Shown in pieces: positions 1 to 41,100 of a stretch of DNA of 64,000 nucleotides. Source of the stretch: Aptenodytes patagonicus (Eukaryota > Chordata > Aves > Sphenisciformes > Spheniscidae); contig NC_134949.1 in the NCBI RefSeq assembly GCF_965638725.1, positions 15,064,951-15,128,950 of the forward strand. Direction: 5' to 3'. The notes beneath the pieces are model-generated. The model made no database searches. It was not told the DNA's origin and saw only the letters and a list, made by a program, of their open reading frames with translations. Every line of letters begins with the position of its first letter. The first letter of the stretch is position 1. The translations under genes were made by a program, and so were the position numbers.

Positions 1-1590
1 ATCTCTGTTGCACTATAGATAATCCCAAAAGACAGCACATATTTACGTCTGAGCTGCTCTAAAAATGCACAGGTTCCTCTCCCAGAAAGGTCTGTTGTCA
101 AGTCCTGCCTGAAGCAGTTCAGTCTTTGAGCTCCTCCCTTCATGGAAGACCTGCTCTCTATGCAGTTACCTGGCACCTGCAAGCTTGGGAAAGGCTGGGA
201 CTTTCTTCTCCAGACCCTTATGGAGACCTATTCTGCAGGAAAGCCCAGTGTCAGTCAGATGCAGCACACCACCTCGCCTGCTGGGTGGTCCCGTTACTGA
301 CAGTGGCTATCCCACCCCTGTGCCCACAGCATCCCAGCACCCCAGAGCCCTGCATCCCTTTCAAACAAAATTCCTAAGCTTGGGTGATGGCATTGCTGGC
401 TTTCCTTGAAATACAAGCAGACCCCAGACTCATTCTTCTATGGCCATGTGTGCATTACCTTCAGGAAATCAGTCCTGACAGAAAACCACCTGGGCCCTCT
501 TGTGTGTATGACTACCACTGGCATAACAGGGGCTGGGGACTGGCTGCCCTTCCCATCGGAGAGCAGGTATCACCGGCTTGCCCTGGACCATGTGTATCTC
601 AAGAAGTTGAGATACACTCTCAACAGAGTGTACAGAGAGAAGCTCTCCTTTAAAAATGTTGTTCCTTTACTGCCTTTTCCTACCTCATCAGCATTGCTCA
701 CTGTTTTGTGGTAACTTTTGGCACATAAACATGGATGAACACTACATTTATGTTCATTTCAGAAGCTTTTAAATGTTGCTGGAGCAGCATGTTGGGGACA
801 TATCGTCAACTAGACTTAGGTCCACCACAGCTATCTTCTACCTTCTTTATCACCAAAGTACACAGGTTTTAATTTCATAGAAATATAGCTGCATGATCAT
901 CTGCCGGTTCTGCCTGGGCGCTGAGTGCCTCCAAGTGCCCTGACCTGCCTCATCTGGGACCTCCCCTCACCCCCAAGCCCATGGCCCAGGAGCCCCATTG
1001 CAGCTCAGCTGCAGCCCCAGTCTTGTGGCTCAGCAAGTTTGGTCCAACACAGACAATTGCCCAGGGACGGATGAGCTGCCAGGTCTGGGCTGTGCTGGGC
1101 AAGACAGTCCCCAGGGTGACGGTCCCCACCTCTCGCATGACTACCTAACACACAAGTCCCACTTCTCCCCCAGGGCTGTGTTTTCTCCAGCCAAATATTC
1201 CCAGCACATTCCTTACCTGAAGGTATTTCCTTTCGTCATTAGGAATTGCAGTAGAAACCAGGATTTGGCCGGCAGCACTTCCTGCTCAAAGCTAAAGGGA
1301 GATGAGATCCTAAATGGAGAACATCTATAACCTTTCAGTTCAGAGCACTTTACTGGCTAGTAGTGACAAAGGGATCTGAATAGGGCTGGTGTCTTTTTAA
1401 TGATGGGATTGCACGTCTGTTGAATAAAGAAAACCATCGTAATGCAATGTTAATTCCTCCAAGGCATTAGTACAGCACTGTATTTGGTTTTAAAAACTTG
1501 TGCAATATGGAATTACCAGATAATTAACTACGTGGATTAAAACCCGGTTCTTTCACTGATCTCAAAATATTGATCACTGGGAGTCACCAA
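1..1590. other. downstream intergenic DNA, nothing recognised
   Basis: There is no gene-like frame or known repeat. Short open frames show no recognisable domain. One 11-bp inverted repeat (592-617) is noted separately. Confidence 0.5.
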
Positions 1591-1599
1591 TAAGCATGA

Positions 1600-2060
1600 C
1601 CACGTTTGGCAGCGATGCCAAAGGGCTGGGGTCTTTTTGCCCCAATTCAGTTTGTTCATTGGTGAACTAGACAATGGCATAAAACTTCTGCTGATAAAGT
1701 CTGTGGAAGACATGTAAATTGGAGGGTAATAAAGAGGGACAAAGACAGGCTACTGTTATGCAAACCTGACTTGCCCTGGTCACAGTCCCATGACATCCAC
1801 TGGCAGGTAGCTAAATATCAACTTACACAACACCAGAGACAGATGTGCAAACTGTCTTGGCAAGCAATAATTCAGAGACAGATTTAGGAGTAATCATAGA
1901 TGATCATTTCAGCATAAGCTGCCAGTCAGGTGGTAGCTGAAAAGGCTGCTTACACAACCCTTTCACATACAAAATGAAGCTATCAGGAAGAAATAGGGCA
2001 AGGATCCCTGTACTCAGAGTTTGTGAAAGATCATAGCCCATGAAAGATCGCTATTAGAAT
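1600..2060 (+). mobile_element. ancient CR1/L3-clade LINE relic, RT C-terminal part
   Basis: Frame-broken translation on the plus strand still follows reverse-transcriptase blocks in order. Near 1660-1730 it reads like the NDL-DEGI...FADD-IGG region (ELDNGIK, then a decayed catalytic motif, then IGG). Near 1870-1920 it reads DLGVIIDDHFSISCQ, matching the block [16 protein letters not shown] of the younger CR1 copies in this window. Many stops and no 3' end repeat show great age. It could be CR1 or the related L3; I cannot separate these. Confidence 0.5.
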
Positions 2061-2924
2061 GCCTTTAGTCTTTATGGACATTCCCTTCTATAGATATATA
2101 CACATCTATATACATCTGTCTATTCATATATAGATAGTTTGCATGTTTGTGTGTGTAAAATATATATGTATATATACGTATATTTATGTGATCCCTGTAC
2201 AGCCAGTATATGTAAAAGACTAACTGCCGGTGGTCACTTCATGCCCAGCAAATATGCCAGAGGCACTGCAGTAGTTTCAATATACCCTCATTTCAAGTAT
2301 AGAGATGACCAGGTTTGTATATCTATTTTTTCAGGACATGAGACATGCCCACAGAGCCTTGCATGGGGTCTAAAACAAATAGCTCTTTACTCAGATAGCA
2401 TAAGACAGATATTTAGACAAAATAATCAACAGAGCTACATGCATTTTCTAGCCTCAGTTTCCCAAGTACTCTGGAGTCTGGTTTAGCCCAGAGTCCCTTG
2501 TTGAACACATGAACTTCTTTGGAGTCCAAGGACAAGCACTGTGCAAACTAGGTTCTCTCTGCCGCTAGTCCAGATCAAATTTCTTGTGAAGTGGCTGGTG
2601 AGGCTGCCTCTTTTTTAACGTCCAGCTTTCCTGCTCATGCCAGTCCCTGAGAAGCATCACCAGGTGACAAGACTCCCACAAGTTGGTCTGTCACTTAGTA
2701 ACTGTCCCTCTTTGATTCAAACCTGAATAGATTTGTTCTAATGGCTAGCCGTTGTTCTTATCCCAAGGTACTCACTCCACTGAAATAGGTGACTGTCAAC
2801 ACATGAATAAAACTGCAGAACCTTGTCAGCATTGTGCTGTTTGCCACTGAGAACTGTATTGCAACACAGCAAAGACAGCAGGAGAACAAGGATCAGTTTC
2901 ACAAATTCCCTGAGTTGTCTGGAG

Positions 2925-3740
2925 TCAGATTTTCCAAATTTTCAAAAGACTTTTGATCTTGTGGACAAAGGCATAGAAAAACCAAGGGGGCTGGACGCTG
3001 AAGGTGGACAAACTTAACTTTGAAATTGCAGTGGTAGGAATGAATTTAAGCTCCTGGGAAAGACTCCACAAGACGTGCAAGAGAGAGTCACTTTCTTTTA
3101 AGTCCTTTGAAGGAGTCAACAGGTGTGTGAATAAGGGAGACCCTTTTAATATACCCTACTTTTATTTCAAAAAGGCATTCAACAAGGTTTCTAATCAAGT
3201 CTTGAAGGAAGCTAAGAAGCTCTGAGACATGAGGGGAGGTCCTCACGTGGATACAACATTGATCAAAGGATACAAAACAGAATAGGAAAAATACACAGCT
3301 TTCACAGAGTGTGAAACTCCACTTAGTGATCTGTGCTGGAACTCATGCTGCTCAACATGTTATTAAACGATCTAGAGAAGGATGAGTAAGTAGGTGACAG
3401 TTTGCTGGAGGTGCCGAGTTACTCAGGGTAATAAAGATGGGAGCTGATTGTGAAGAATTGCAAAAGGACCTTATGAAACACAGTGACTGCAAATTAAAAT
3501 GGGAGATGAAATTCAGCATAAACATAAACTGATGTGTATAGGAAAAAATAATCCTAACCTGACACATGCAATGATGTGTTATGATTCATCTACTACTACT
3601 TAAATACAAAATCCTGGGGTTATAAAAAATAGCTTCATAAAAATGTCAGTATAAAGCTCAATAGCACTAAAACCAAAAATACCCCAGGCAATTCAAATGT
3701 TAGGCAAGAATAGAGACTGTAACACAAAGCTTTACCCCAT
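2925..3740 (+). mobile_element. ancient CR1/L3-clade LINE relic, RT core
   Basis: Plus-strand translation gives NIPYFYFKKAFNKVSNQVLK near 3148-3207, matching the [20 protein letters not shown] block of CR1 reverse transcriptase. Next come LLNDLEKDE near 3360-3390, a LQKDL block near 3455-3475 and IGKNNPN near 3536-3560, matching HFGHNNP. The order and spacing follow CR1 ORF2. Numerous stops and frameshifts are present. It may be another piece of the same old family as the 1600-2060 relic, in the same orientation but covering an overlapping part, so it is a separate insertion or a duplicate. Confidence 0.55.
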
Positions 3741-3744
3741 TGTA

Positions 3745-6700
3745 GGAAAATTACACATGGCTGCTTGGTGAGAGTGGTGCTTTCCAAATTCCATGTGTTT
3801 TAAGAGAGTAGTAGATAAAGAAAGTCAGTTGGAAGAGAACCAGAGGCAGCCTTAGCCAACACAGATCTCAATACCCTTGCCTTTGCTGCAGTGTTATAAC
3901 AACCATCTCAGTGACAGCATTTGTGTCTATTCAATTGACTGGGGAAGGAATCATTATTTACAATCATATCACAACCTGCAAAGTCACTCCCTCTTCTCAT
4001 GCTGGTTTACAGCACACCACATAGTCAATAACCATATGGGTTCTTGTCTCAAAACGCCTTTGGGCAGGACCCCGTTGTAGCATGGAAGAAACTAATGAAA
4101 CTCTGCCCAGGTCTTGCCTAATCTAGTACAGGCAGTAAAAGACTGACCAGGGATAGAACACATACATGCTCTCTTACAACAAAACAGCCATGGGAATAGT
4201 CTCCACAGCTATAAGCAGAGCCAGAACTGAGTTAGGCTCACCAAAGCCACCAAAAATGCTTTTTTAACTCCAGGGTTCAGGATGGCAGCAGGACATGTTA
4301 TTTCATACAGCATTGGACTTCCTCAGCAGACACAAGACCCGGCATTGTGGTCTCTATATACCCGAGTACTCTGTCTTGCTATTCTGTGTGCCAATACAGC
4401 CTCTCTCTCTGATGGGATTAACTGTGTGTAATGCGCGTGGAATCCGGCTGTGACTGGTGAGTCAAGAAGCACCTGCAGAAACCAGGCTAAAGTGTTTAAG
4501 TATTCAGCTGTTTTATTTATTATTAGAAAGATCCTGTGTCTATGTTTCAGTAGATGGCATTTATAAGGAAACCAGTTTTTAAGAGAAAAAATTCACTTAA
4601 TTTTGCCAGCTCTCATGTGTCTATTAACATTTTCATGGTCACAACTCAAGACAAAAGGCAGCAAAGGGACAGCTTTCTCTTTTGGTTTTACTGTGTGAAT
4701 CTATCTGCTTTTGTATGAAGGTGTAAAGACTGCAAAACCTTGAACAGAGGTGAAATCTTCCTTTTTATCTTCTGGAGATTTACAGTTGCAATAAAAGCAA
4801 ATAATGGTCTTCAAGCAGCAGTGCTGGAGGTGAGGCTGCAAAAACCACAGTGTGGAAAGAACAGTAGCTTTAATGAAGTTTGTCACTGGCATTTGGCTTA
4901 ACAAGTAGCTACAAGCCTTGAAAAATGGATTAAGGTTAGACTGGGGCACATTAACAGGCCACTGCTTTGTTATCACAGGGAGACGGCAACACTGTTTTGG
5001 TTGAACAGCCTCAATGTTTTCACAGCAGATTATAGGATAGACTCGAACCTGCTCAGCTGAGAGAAATCACAGGGAGGCACCCTCACCAGAGGGAGATTAG
5101 TTGTCATGCTCTGACCTTTCTGTGACTTACAGACATATCTCTACCCAAAGCCATTTCGCCCAGAGATTATCCTCTTAAATTGCTGGGGTATGTCATCCTT
5201 CTGACGCATCCAACAATGAGCTGCAATTCCTTATGCTTAAAATAGAGTAGCATCTTTTGGAATAGGGAAAACTCCCTTGAAAGGGAAGAGCATGCCAGCC
5301 TTGTTCTTTACACTCAGAAAGCTGAGGAAACCGCATCCCAAACGCTCTTCTCCCTTTTGTCGAAAGGGAAGGAGGTTTGAAACTGATGTTCTTCACTTTT
5401 CCTTAGAAGATAAAAGGTTTAAAGTCCATACAGTTCACCTGATGTGAGAGTGTATTACTTTCACTAATCTTTTGGTGATATGAATACTCAGCCATTATAA
5501 AACATTTCCTCATGTCCTTTCGTATAAAAGGGCTGATGTGAAAGCTTTAAATAGCTACCCTAATAACCTAAACCAGTGACAAAGAAGTAAAAATGTCCAG
5601 CCCTCAGATCCTTCCATGCATTCTTTAACTACCCACTCAAATTTCTTAAATACTGTGATTATAGAAACTTCTGAAGCCATTTTCAATAATTTATAGTTAC
5701 CTGGCTACATACAGTATATTTACTTGACGCAAGCATAGGAACAACCACCAAGAATCAGATCTTCAAATCTCAGACCAGTATTAATCAGTGAAGCATAAGA
5801 AAATGTAAATAGTTACACATACTAATAAATTAGAGTATGCTTGTGTAAATATATTTAGTGATCTAGAAACAGCTTGAATTGATTTAGATACAATCTAAAT
5901 TGCTGGAAAAAAAGGAGTTATACAACCCATATTTTCTGATTTTTTTGGCTCAAAGGTAAACAAGCAAACTTGCCCTTCTACTCAGAAGAGTTGTATAAGA
6001 GGGTAGTAAAAATATTGCTGGAAGCATGATGGCTCCCTATCCATCCTTAAGAGACCTCTCTGCTCCAGCCAGGGGCAGGAGAGAGGACTGCAATTCTGAT
6101 TCCAGGAAACCTCACCATAAATTGAAAATTCTAGAAATTCTATTAAAAAAGCAGTTAGGAGTACTCAGATAAAGATTGGTAAGGAAATTATATTGAACAA
6201 AATATGTTACTTGAGAAAAATCCAGCTGACTTCACTCCCATATCCTTTGAATTGCTCTGGATTATGTTACAGCAGAAATCCGGGAACCTTTCAACAAAAT
6301 ACTGTGCCACAGGAAAATACTTTTTGGAAATGCTCTATTGCTAAGTGCTTTTCATCCCTCACCATGAATTAAAAACAAACATCCTTAGATAACTGTGAAA
6401 AGGTGTTTTAAAATCATTAACAAGGTCAGCTGTGCTACTAGTACAACAGGGAAAAAAAAAGAACGTAAATAACACCCATGGTTAACAACTGTGATTTCAG
6501 TCAGTGTGATTTTACAGAGCATCTTTAATCTCAGTATTTCCTTATTTCTGATCACCAGGCTATTTAGAAGGCATGCAGCTCTCCACATAAGGTGCCTCTG
6601 TCTACCAGGCTTAAGACAAGAGGAGCATCTTTCACTCAAGAGTTTACAAATTTCACAGAGAAGGTACACACCTACGAGACCCTGATGGGACTCTCGTGAC

Positions 6701-8390
6701 AAAACAAACCCCATATGTTACCAGGCAGAAATGCAATTACCATTGCTCAAATGCATCCTCACAGTTCCTGCCTTGAGCAGCTCAGCACAGATACTATTTT
6801 ATTTATTACAGTAGAATTAGAGGACATAGGAAGAGACACATTTGTGAGCCCCTTGCCTTCTCCTGCACAGTCTGAGGCCTGGAATTTCCCTGCAGACTCC
6901 TCTGCGTGATGATCTGGGAGCCTACCACTGCACACTCACCATTAATAATCATTAACTTGCACAAAGGCTGATTATGAGTGAGAAAAGCTGGAGTGTTGCA
7001 GCTGGAGGTTTTTACCAGCATGGAGAGGAGGAGGAAGAGGCCTTGCCTACCACTTAGGCTGTGCGTGTTCTCTGTAAAGATAATGTAACAGAGACTTTGA
7101 ATTTGAGTGCTAAAAGGCCATTATTGTAGGCTACAGGAGCCCCTTTTTATATTACAGTATAACTTGAAGGGACCAGCAACAAATGACGGTAAATAATCTT
7201 TACACTAGGTGCCTTATACGCCCATACTAACAGCATCTGTGTTTGTAAGGTACCCTCTGCAATTTAAAGTTACATAGGAGTTAAAAGTGTAACTTCTTCC
7301 AATTATGAAAATCCTGTCCAAAGGGACATGAGACATTCTCTCTGTTGAAGAGCTGGCATTTTTTGACAGATACTTAAGTGAACTAAAGGCTGCAACATTT
7401 TTGGTTAATTTGCTTTTAAACAAGCATTTTTAGTAGCTTTAGAAGTAAGATTTAAACAATGAATCTTTATTTGAGAAAGGATTATGTGAAATATAAATAA
7501 AGGCTAATTCCTTTTATCAAATTCACTTCCAAGTACTTCATTTTTCAGCACAAACACGCAAGATGCTGAAGCACAAGTGTGTTCACAGCCTAAAAGCCAC
7601 CCCCTTCTCTTCAACTGAGCTGACTGTAAATTCAATCACTTAACCACAAACAGCATGCAAGCCAACTGAGCAGCTCTCCTACAGACGACTAATGACAGCA
7701 CAGCTATGCTCCAGTCTGTGTTTGGCAACAGAGCGCACAGGAATGAAATCTGATGCCCAACATTACAACTTTAAGACACGGTCAAATGGCTATTATTTTC
7801 ACTGCCAGAACTAAACTTTATTTCCATGTGTATTACATACCGGTATTTGGTGCCAAGTACATTAAAATTACTTTAACAGAGGATTTAAGTGAGGAATATT
7901 TATTCTTCACTAAACAGATTAAGAAGGAATGTAAAAACCTATAAGAAAAAACTGTTTCAGCTTCGTTTTGATTTTGGCAAACCAAACAGTTAAGCACTCT
8001 TCTGTTCTCTCCTCAGATCTTTCAAGGTACCAAAAAAGCATCTTTTCATAATCATGCAGCTCAAGAAAAAAAATAGCCTTATAAAATCCATTTCTTATGC
8101 TAAATATGATTACAAATAAGAGTATTAACACGAAACTCCCAATTCCTATTTTTAAATACAAATACTGTATTGTATTATATTATGAAATAGGGATAATTAA
8201 AATATATCAACAACTACAAATCTAGTAGTTTAAAGCAAACTTAAACATGCTGTTTGCTTTCATGTGGAAGAATTAGGATATTGTATGGTTCAAGCACTGC
8301 AGTAATTTCTGCCAACTCCTAGATGCCCAGAATGTCAAACTGCCAAACACAGAGACATATTCAGGTCTGAATAGCACCAGGTGTTTTTCT
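3745..8390. other. downstream intergenic DNA, nothing recognised
   Basis: A/T-rich unique-looking sequence between the LINE relics and the NAMPT 3' UTR. No gene, RNA gene or clear repeat was seen. Part of it could be a still longer NAMPT 3' UTR. Confidence 0.5.
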
Positions 8391-8413
8391 TTTTTTTTTT
8401 TAAGTTATTAACA

Positions 8414-8419
8414 TTTAAT
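8414..8419 (-). terminator. candidate distal polyadenylation signal (ATTAAA) of NAMPT
   Basis: ATTAAA on the minus strand, about 2.16 kb past the stop codon. Downstream on the same strand lies an A-rich tract and then a GU-rich stretch around 8370-8340, the expected order for cleavage. The genomic A-run could also cause internal priming in cDNA data, so this site needs care. Confidence 0.35.
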
Positions 8420-8627
8420 AAAATGAGTGACATGACAACTTTCTGAAAGCGACATGCAATAGTAGACAATTTGCTTCAAATCTCCAACTAATAAGCTAAA
8501 AGTTTTAGACAATACAGAACAATTACTAATATATTTCATGGTACACAAGAAAACAGTGCTTCCACAGTATATCCTCAGTTCTCAAGTACAAAAATATCAG
8601 TTATGGGTAGTCAATAGTTATCAAAAT

Positions 8628-8665
8628 TTTTATTGGTACAGAATGAAAGCAGCATTTACTTTATT
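8628..8665 (-). terminator. pair of candidate polyadenylation signals (AATAAA) of NAMPT
   Basis: Two canonical AATAAA hexamers on the minus strand, at 8665-8660 and 8633-8628, about 1.92-1.96 kb past the stop. They are alternative ends for the long NAMPT transcript. Confidence 0.35.
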
Positions 8666-9517
8666 GTTTTTTAAACCATACATCATAAAATTCCCTAGTA
8701 CACACGTAGAGGAGTGAAATAGGCTCTGTACTATTTACCTGCTACTGATCCTAGGTCCAGATTTAAAATCTTTTCTGGCCAAACAATATCATTAATAGCA
8801 AAGGGAAGGCAGTTCCTCAGTGTGAAAGGTCAGCATTTAGAGTCTTACTAAAGCACTATTTTTGAAACAATACATCACTTAAATGTATAATTACATACAC
8901 TACAAGTGGAAAACAAGTTTTTATCAACAAGAACTATTGAGACTGGGCATAAATGTCTTAACCACAAACCCTGGAAATACTATGGGTGCTTTGATGTGGC
9001 CCTTTTTGGCGAGAGAATAAGAACAATGAAGTATGGCTTTTCAATCTTCCTTTAAAAGCATGTTTTATAAAATTTCGTAGGCTTAAATTATTTTAGAGGA
9101 CCCCTAACATTTTTCTGTAACATCATTTACTAATTAGAAGCATTAATTACATCAGTATATAAAGCCATTGGCTGATAGTTGGTCACCAGCATAACACAGG
9201 AACCATTTGCTTTTGTTTTTTAAGTAAGGGAGGTACTTTTCTAGTGAGAGCCATCCTACAGTACTACCAAACATTTCAGAGGTTACTACATAGCTTCTCA
9301 AATAAAATCCTCAACCATTCTGTTTTCCAGCAGATATTAAAATCAAGCATATGCAGAGAGCAAATACAACCAAGTGCAGACAGTTCAAAAGTATCTCTCA
9401 AACATATTGTTTTACAGTTACCCTCTGGAAAATAAAAGCGCCTCCTTGCCCCAATGAGATGGGGCAAGAAGGGGAAACAGGTCTGCCATTCATGTAGGAG
9501 TTTGGCTAGCATAAAGT

Positions 9518-9523
9518 TTTATT
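9518..9523 (-). terminator. candidate proximal polyadenylation signal (AATAAA) of NAMPT
   Basis: Canonical AATAAA on the minus strand about 1.06 kb past the stop codon. It would give a shorter mRNA isoform. Confidence 0.3.
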
Positions 9524-10582
9524 AAAGTTGTTAACAAAAATAGTTAAACATTTTTACAATTTAACATCCAGTCTTGACAAAAGGCAAATCAATGAAAAAA
9601 ATACAAAAAAGTAAAAAAGTGCACTACCTAGTCCAGTATTTTGCTTTAAAGTCGTCACTTACAGTATATGAAAAATAAACCCAGAAGTGTCATTACTTTA
9701 AAATACACCGCTTCCATATTTCAGTATTTTACACATATATTCTATAGTGGAAGAGGAGATCTCTTAAAAACTTTACTCTTAAAATATTGAGGTGCATATG
9801 CCAAGTGGGATAGACTTGGCAAGTTAAGTTGCAGTAAAGAATCCTTTCAAATTTGGCATTTCATTTACATACCTTACAGTGCCAGCAAGGTCTGTAGTAC
9901 CTAAACCTTCTAGTAAGAACAGTAATTTTCTTTAATGCACATTTACTAATACAGACAACTACAAGAAACGGTGAGGTCAGCAATTCTATGGGATCTTAAG
10001 GAGATACGAGTCCTGATTTAGTCGTCAAATGGTACAATGTCACAACAAACTTTAAGGCCATGTTTTATTTGCTGATTAATGGACAAAAGGCAATGGATTC
10101 CCCCCCCCAAATATTTTCTTGAAAGTCTGTGCTCATAAAAATCATGAAAAGTTGGAAAGACTTAATTATTGAAACTTTAAATATATTTTACACAATCTTG
10201 TTTGTACAAAAATACAAGTTAAATATAAACATAAAGCAATCATGATAATTTTATGTAAATCCATTTTGTGATATTCTGTTATATATAAAAAAGTTTCTCA
10301 GCTCTGTCTCATTTGTGAAAAGATCAATACCAGATTGAATCACTACTGGCAAAGGGCCCTAAAAATCACACTTTAGCATTAAATATGTTTTACAATGTAA
10401 GTACCATTTCCTGATTTCATCTTTTCTAAAGACTGACAAAAGATAGGGCAGTATGTCCATAAACCAACAAATAATTTGGCTACAATGTCATAGAACACAA
10501 ACACACAAATCTGTACAATAAACCCAGTAGCTATGCAGTACGTACTTGTTACACGCACACATACACAGACATGGAATGAAAC

Positions 10583-40190
<29,608 letters not shown>

Positions 40191-40680
40191 GTCGCCGAGC
40201 CCGAGGAGGAGCCGCCGCCGGCACGGACGGGACTGGACTGGGCTGGGCTGCGCCGCCGCCGCCGCCTGGCGCTCGGTGCTGGGGGGGAGAGAGGAGAAAG
40301 GGGGGACGCCGAGGGGGCGGGGACAAGGGGATTACGGCCGGGGGGCGGGGACCTTGCGCGGCTTCCTGCACCGCTGATTGGCTGCACGTCTCCGCCGCTG
40401 AAGAAGGTGCCGTGAGGTCACTGGGCGGGTGGGGCGGGGCCAGGGCACCAGGCAGGCTCTGATTGGGCCCGCCGCCCGGTCGGTGCAGGGGAAGGGAGGA
40501 GGTGGCTGTGACATCGCGGGAGGCGGGGAAGAGCCCCGTGCTGCACGTTCTCTTTCATTGGATTCCGGGCGGAGGGCAGGAGGGGCGGGGCCGACTCTGT
40601 GACGTTGCTGTGCGGCCGGTGCGCGCTCTCTCGCTATTGGCCAGCAGCGCGGCGGCGGGGCGGGCGGGATGCTCAGCAGA
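40191..40680 (-). promoter_or_regulatory. NAMPT: NAMPT 5' UTR and proximal promoter with CCAAT and GC boxes
   Basis: I see no TATA box close to the likely start. Four CCAAT boxes all read on the minus (gene) strand: ATTGG on plus at 40377-40381, 40462-40466, 40557-40561 and 40636-40640, spaced 85, 95 and 79 bp. GC boxes sit between and near them (40313-40322, 40341-40350, 40431-40440, 40581-40590, about 40651-40667). A CRE-like half site TGACGT is at 40600-40605. The layout fits NF-Y plus Sp1-family control of a constitutive promoter. The transcription start is probably between the first CCAAT box and the ATG, but its exact base cannot be seen. Confidence 0.6.
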
Positions 40681-40747
40681 GCGGGCGACGCCTCCGGCGG
40701 CGGGCGGGGAGGGGGCAGCGGGCAGCCGGAGGGGGACGGGAGCGGCG

Positions 40748-40758
40748 TGCGCATGCGC
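40748..40758. promoter_or_regulatory. NRF1-type palindrome TGCGCATGCGC
   Basis: A perfect match to the core of the NRF1 (nuclear respiratory factor 1) binding consensus, about 560 bp upstream of the NAMPT ATG and inside the CpG island. NRF1 controls many mitochondrial and metabolic genes, which suits an NAD+ biosynthesis gene. Binding is inferred. Confidence 0.45.
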
Positions 40759-41100
40759 GGGGGGGGCCCGGTTTCGATTCCCTGCGGCCGCCGCCTTCGG
40801 GCGGCGGTTACGGGAAAAGGCGGGCGGCGGGCTCAGCCCCTGTGGGGGGCTGGCCCTGGCCAGGCATAGCCCCAGGTACCGTGCCCGGGGTCAGCTGCTC
40901 TGCCGAGAGCGCGGTGGCCGTGAGGGGAGGGCCGGCTCCCCGCCCTCCGCCCGCCTCCCCGCTCCCTCAGGCTGTGAGGAGCCTGGGGCCCTGTGCCGCA
41001 CCGGGCTGTGTCAGCCGCCGCGGGGGTGTGGGAGCTGCCTCGGGGGGAAGGTGCCGGCAGCCGCACTGGTGGCGGCCAGCTGCTGAAGTGAGGGCAGGGC

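Larger units (their letters stand above)
8395..10582 (-). other. NAMPT: NAMPT 3' UTR (end inferred)
   Basis: This A/T-rich stretch follows the stop codon, has no open frame and no recognisable repeat. Its ~2.2 kb suits NAMPT, whose mammalian mRNA carries a long 3' UTR. The minus strand has AATAAA at 10069-10064, 9523-9518, 8665-8660 and 8633-8628, and ATTAAA at 8419-8414. The last is followed by an A-run and then a GU-rich stretch, so I chose it as the distal end. Alternative shorter 3' ends are likely. Which site is used cannot be told from the sequence. Confidence 0.55.

Noticed and set aside
10446..10451. Possible miR-34 seed match (ACTGCC on minus) in the 3' UTR
   Set aside because: Only a 6-mer, which occurs often by chance. 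NAMPT is a miR-34a target in mammals, but this match is too weak to call without conservation.
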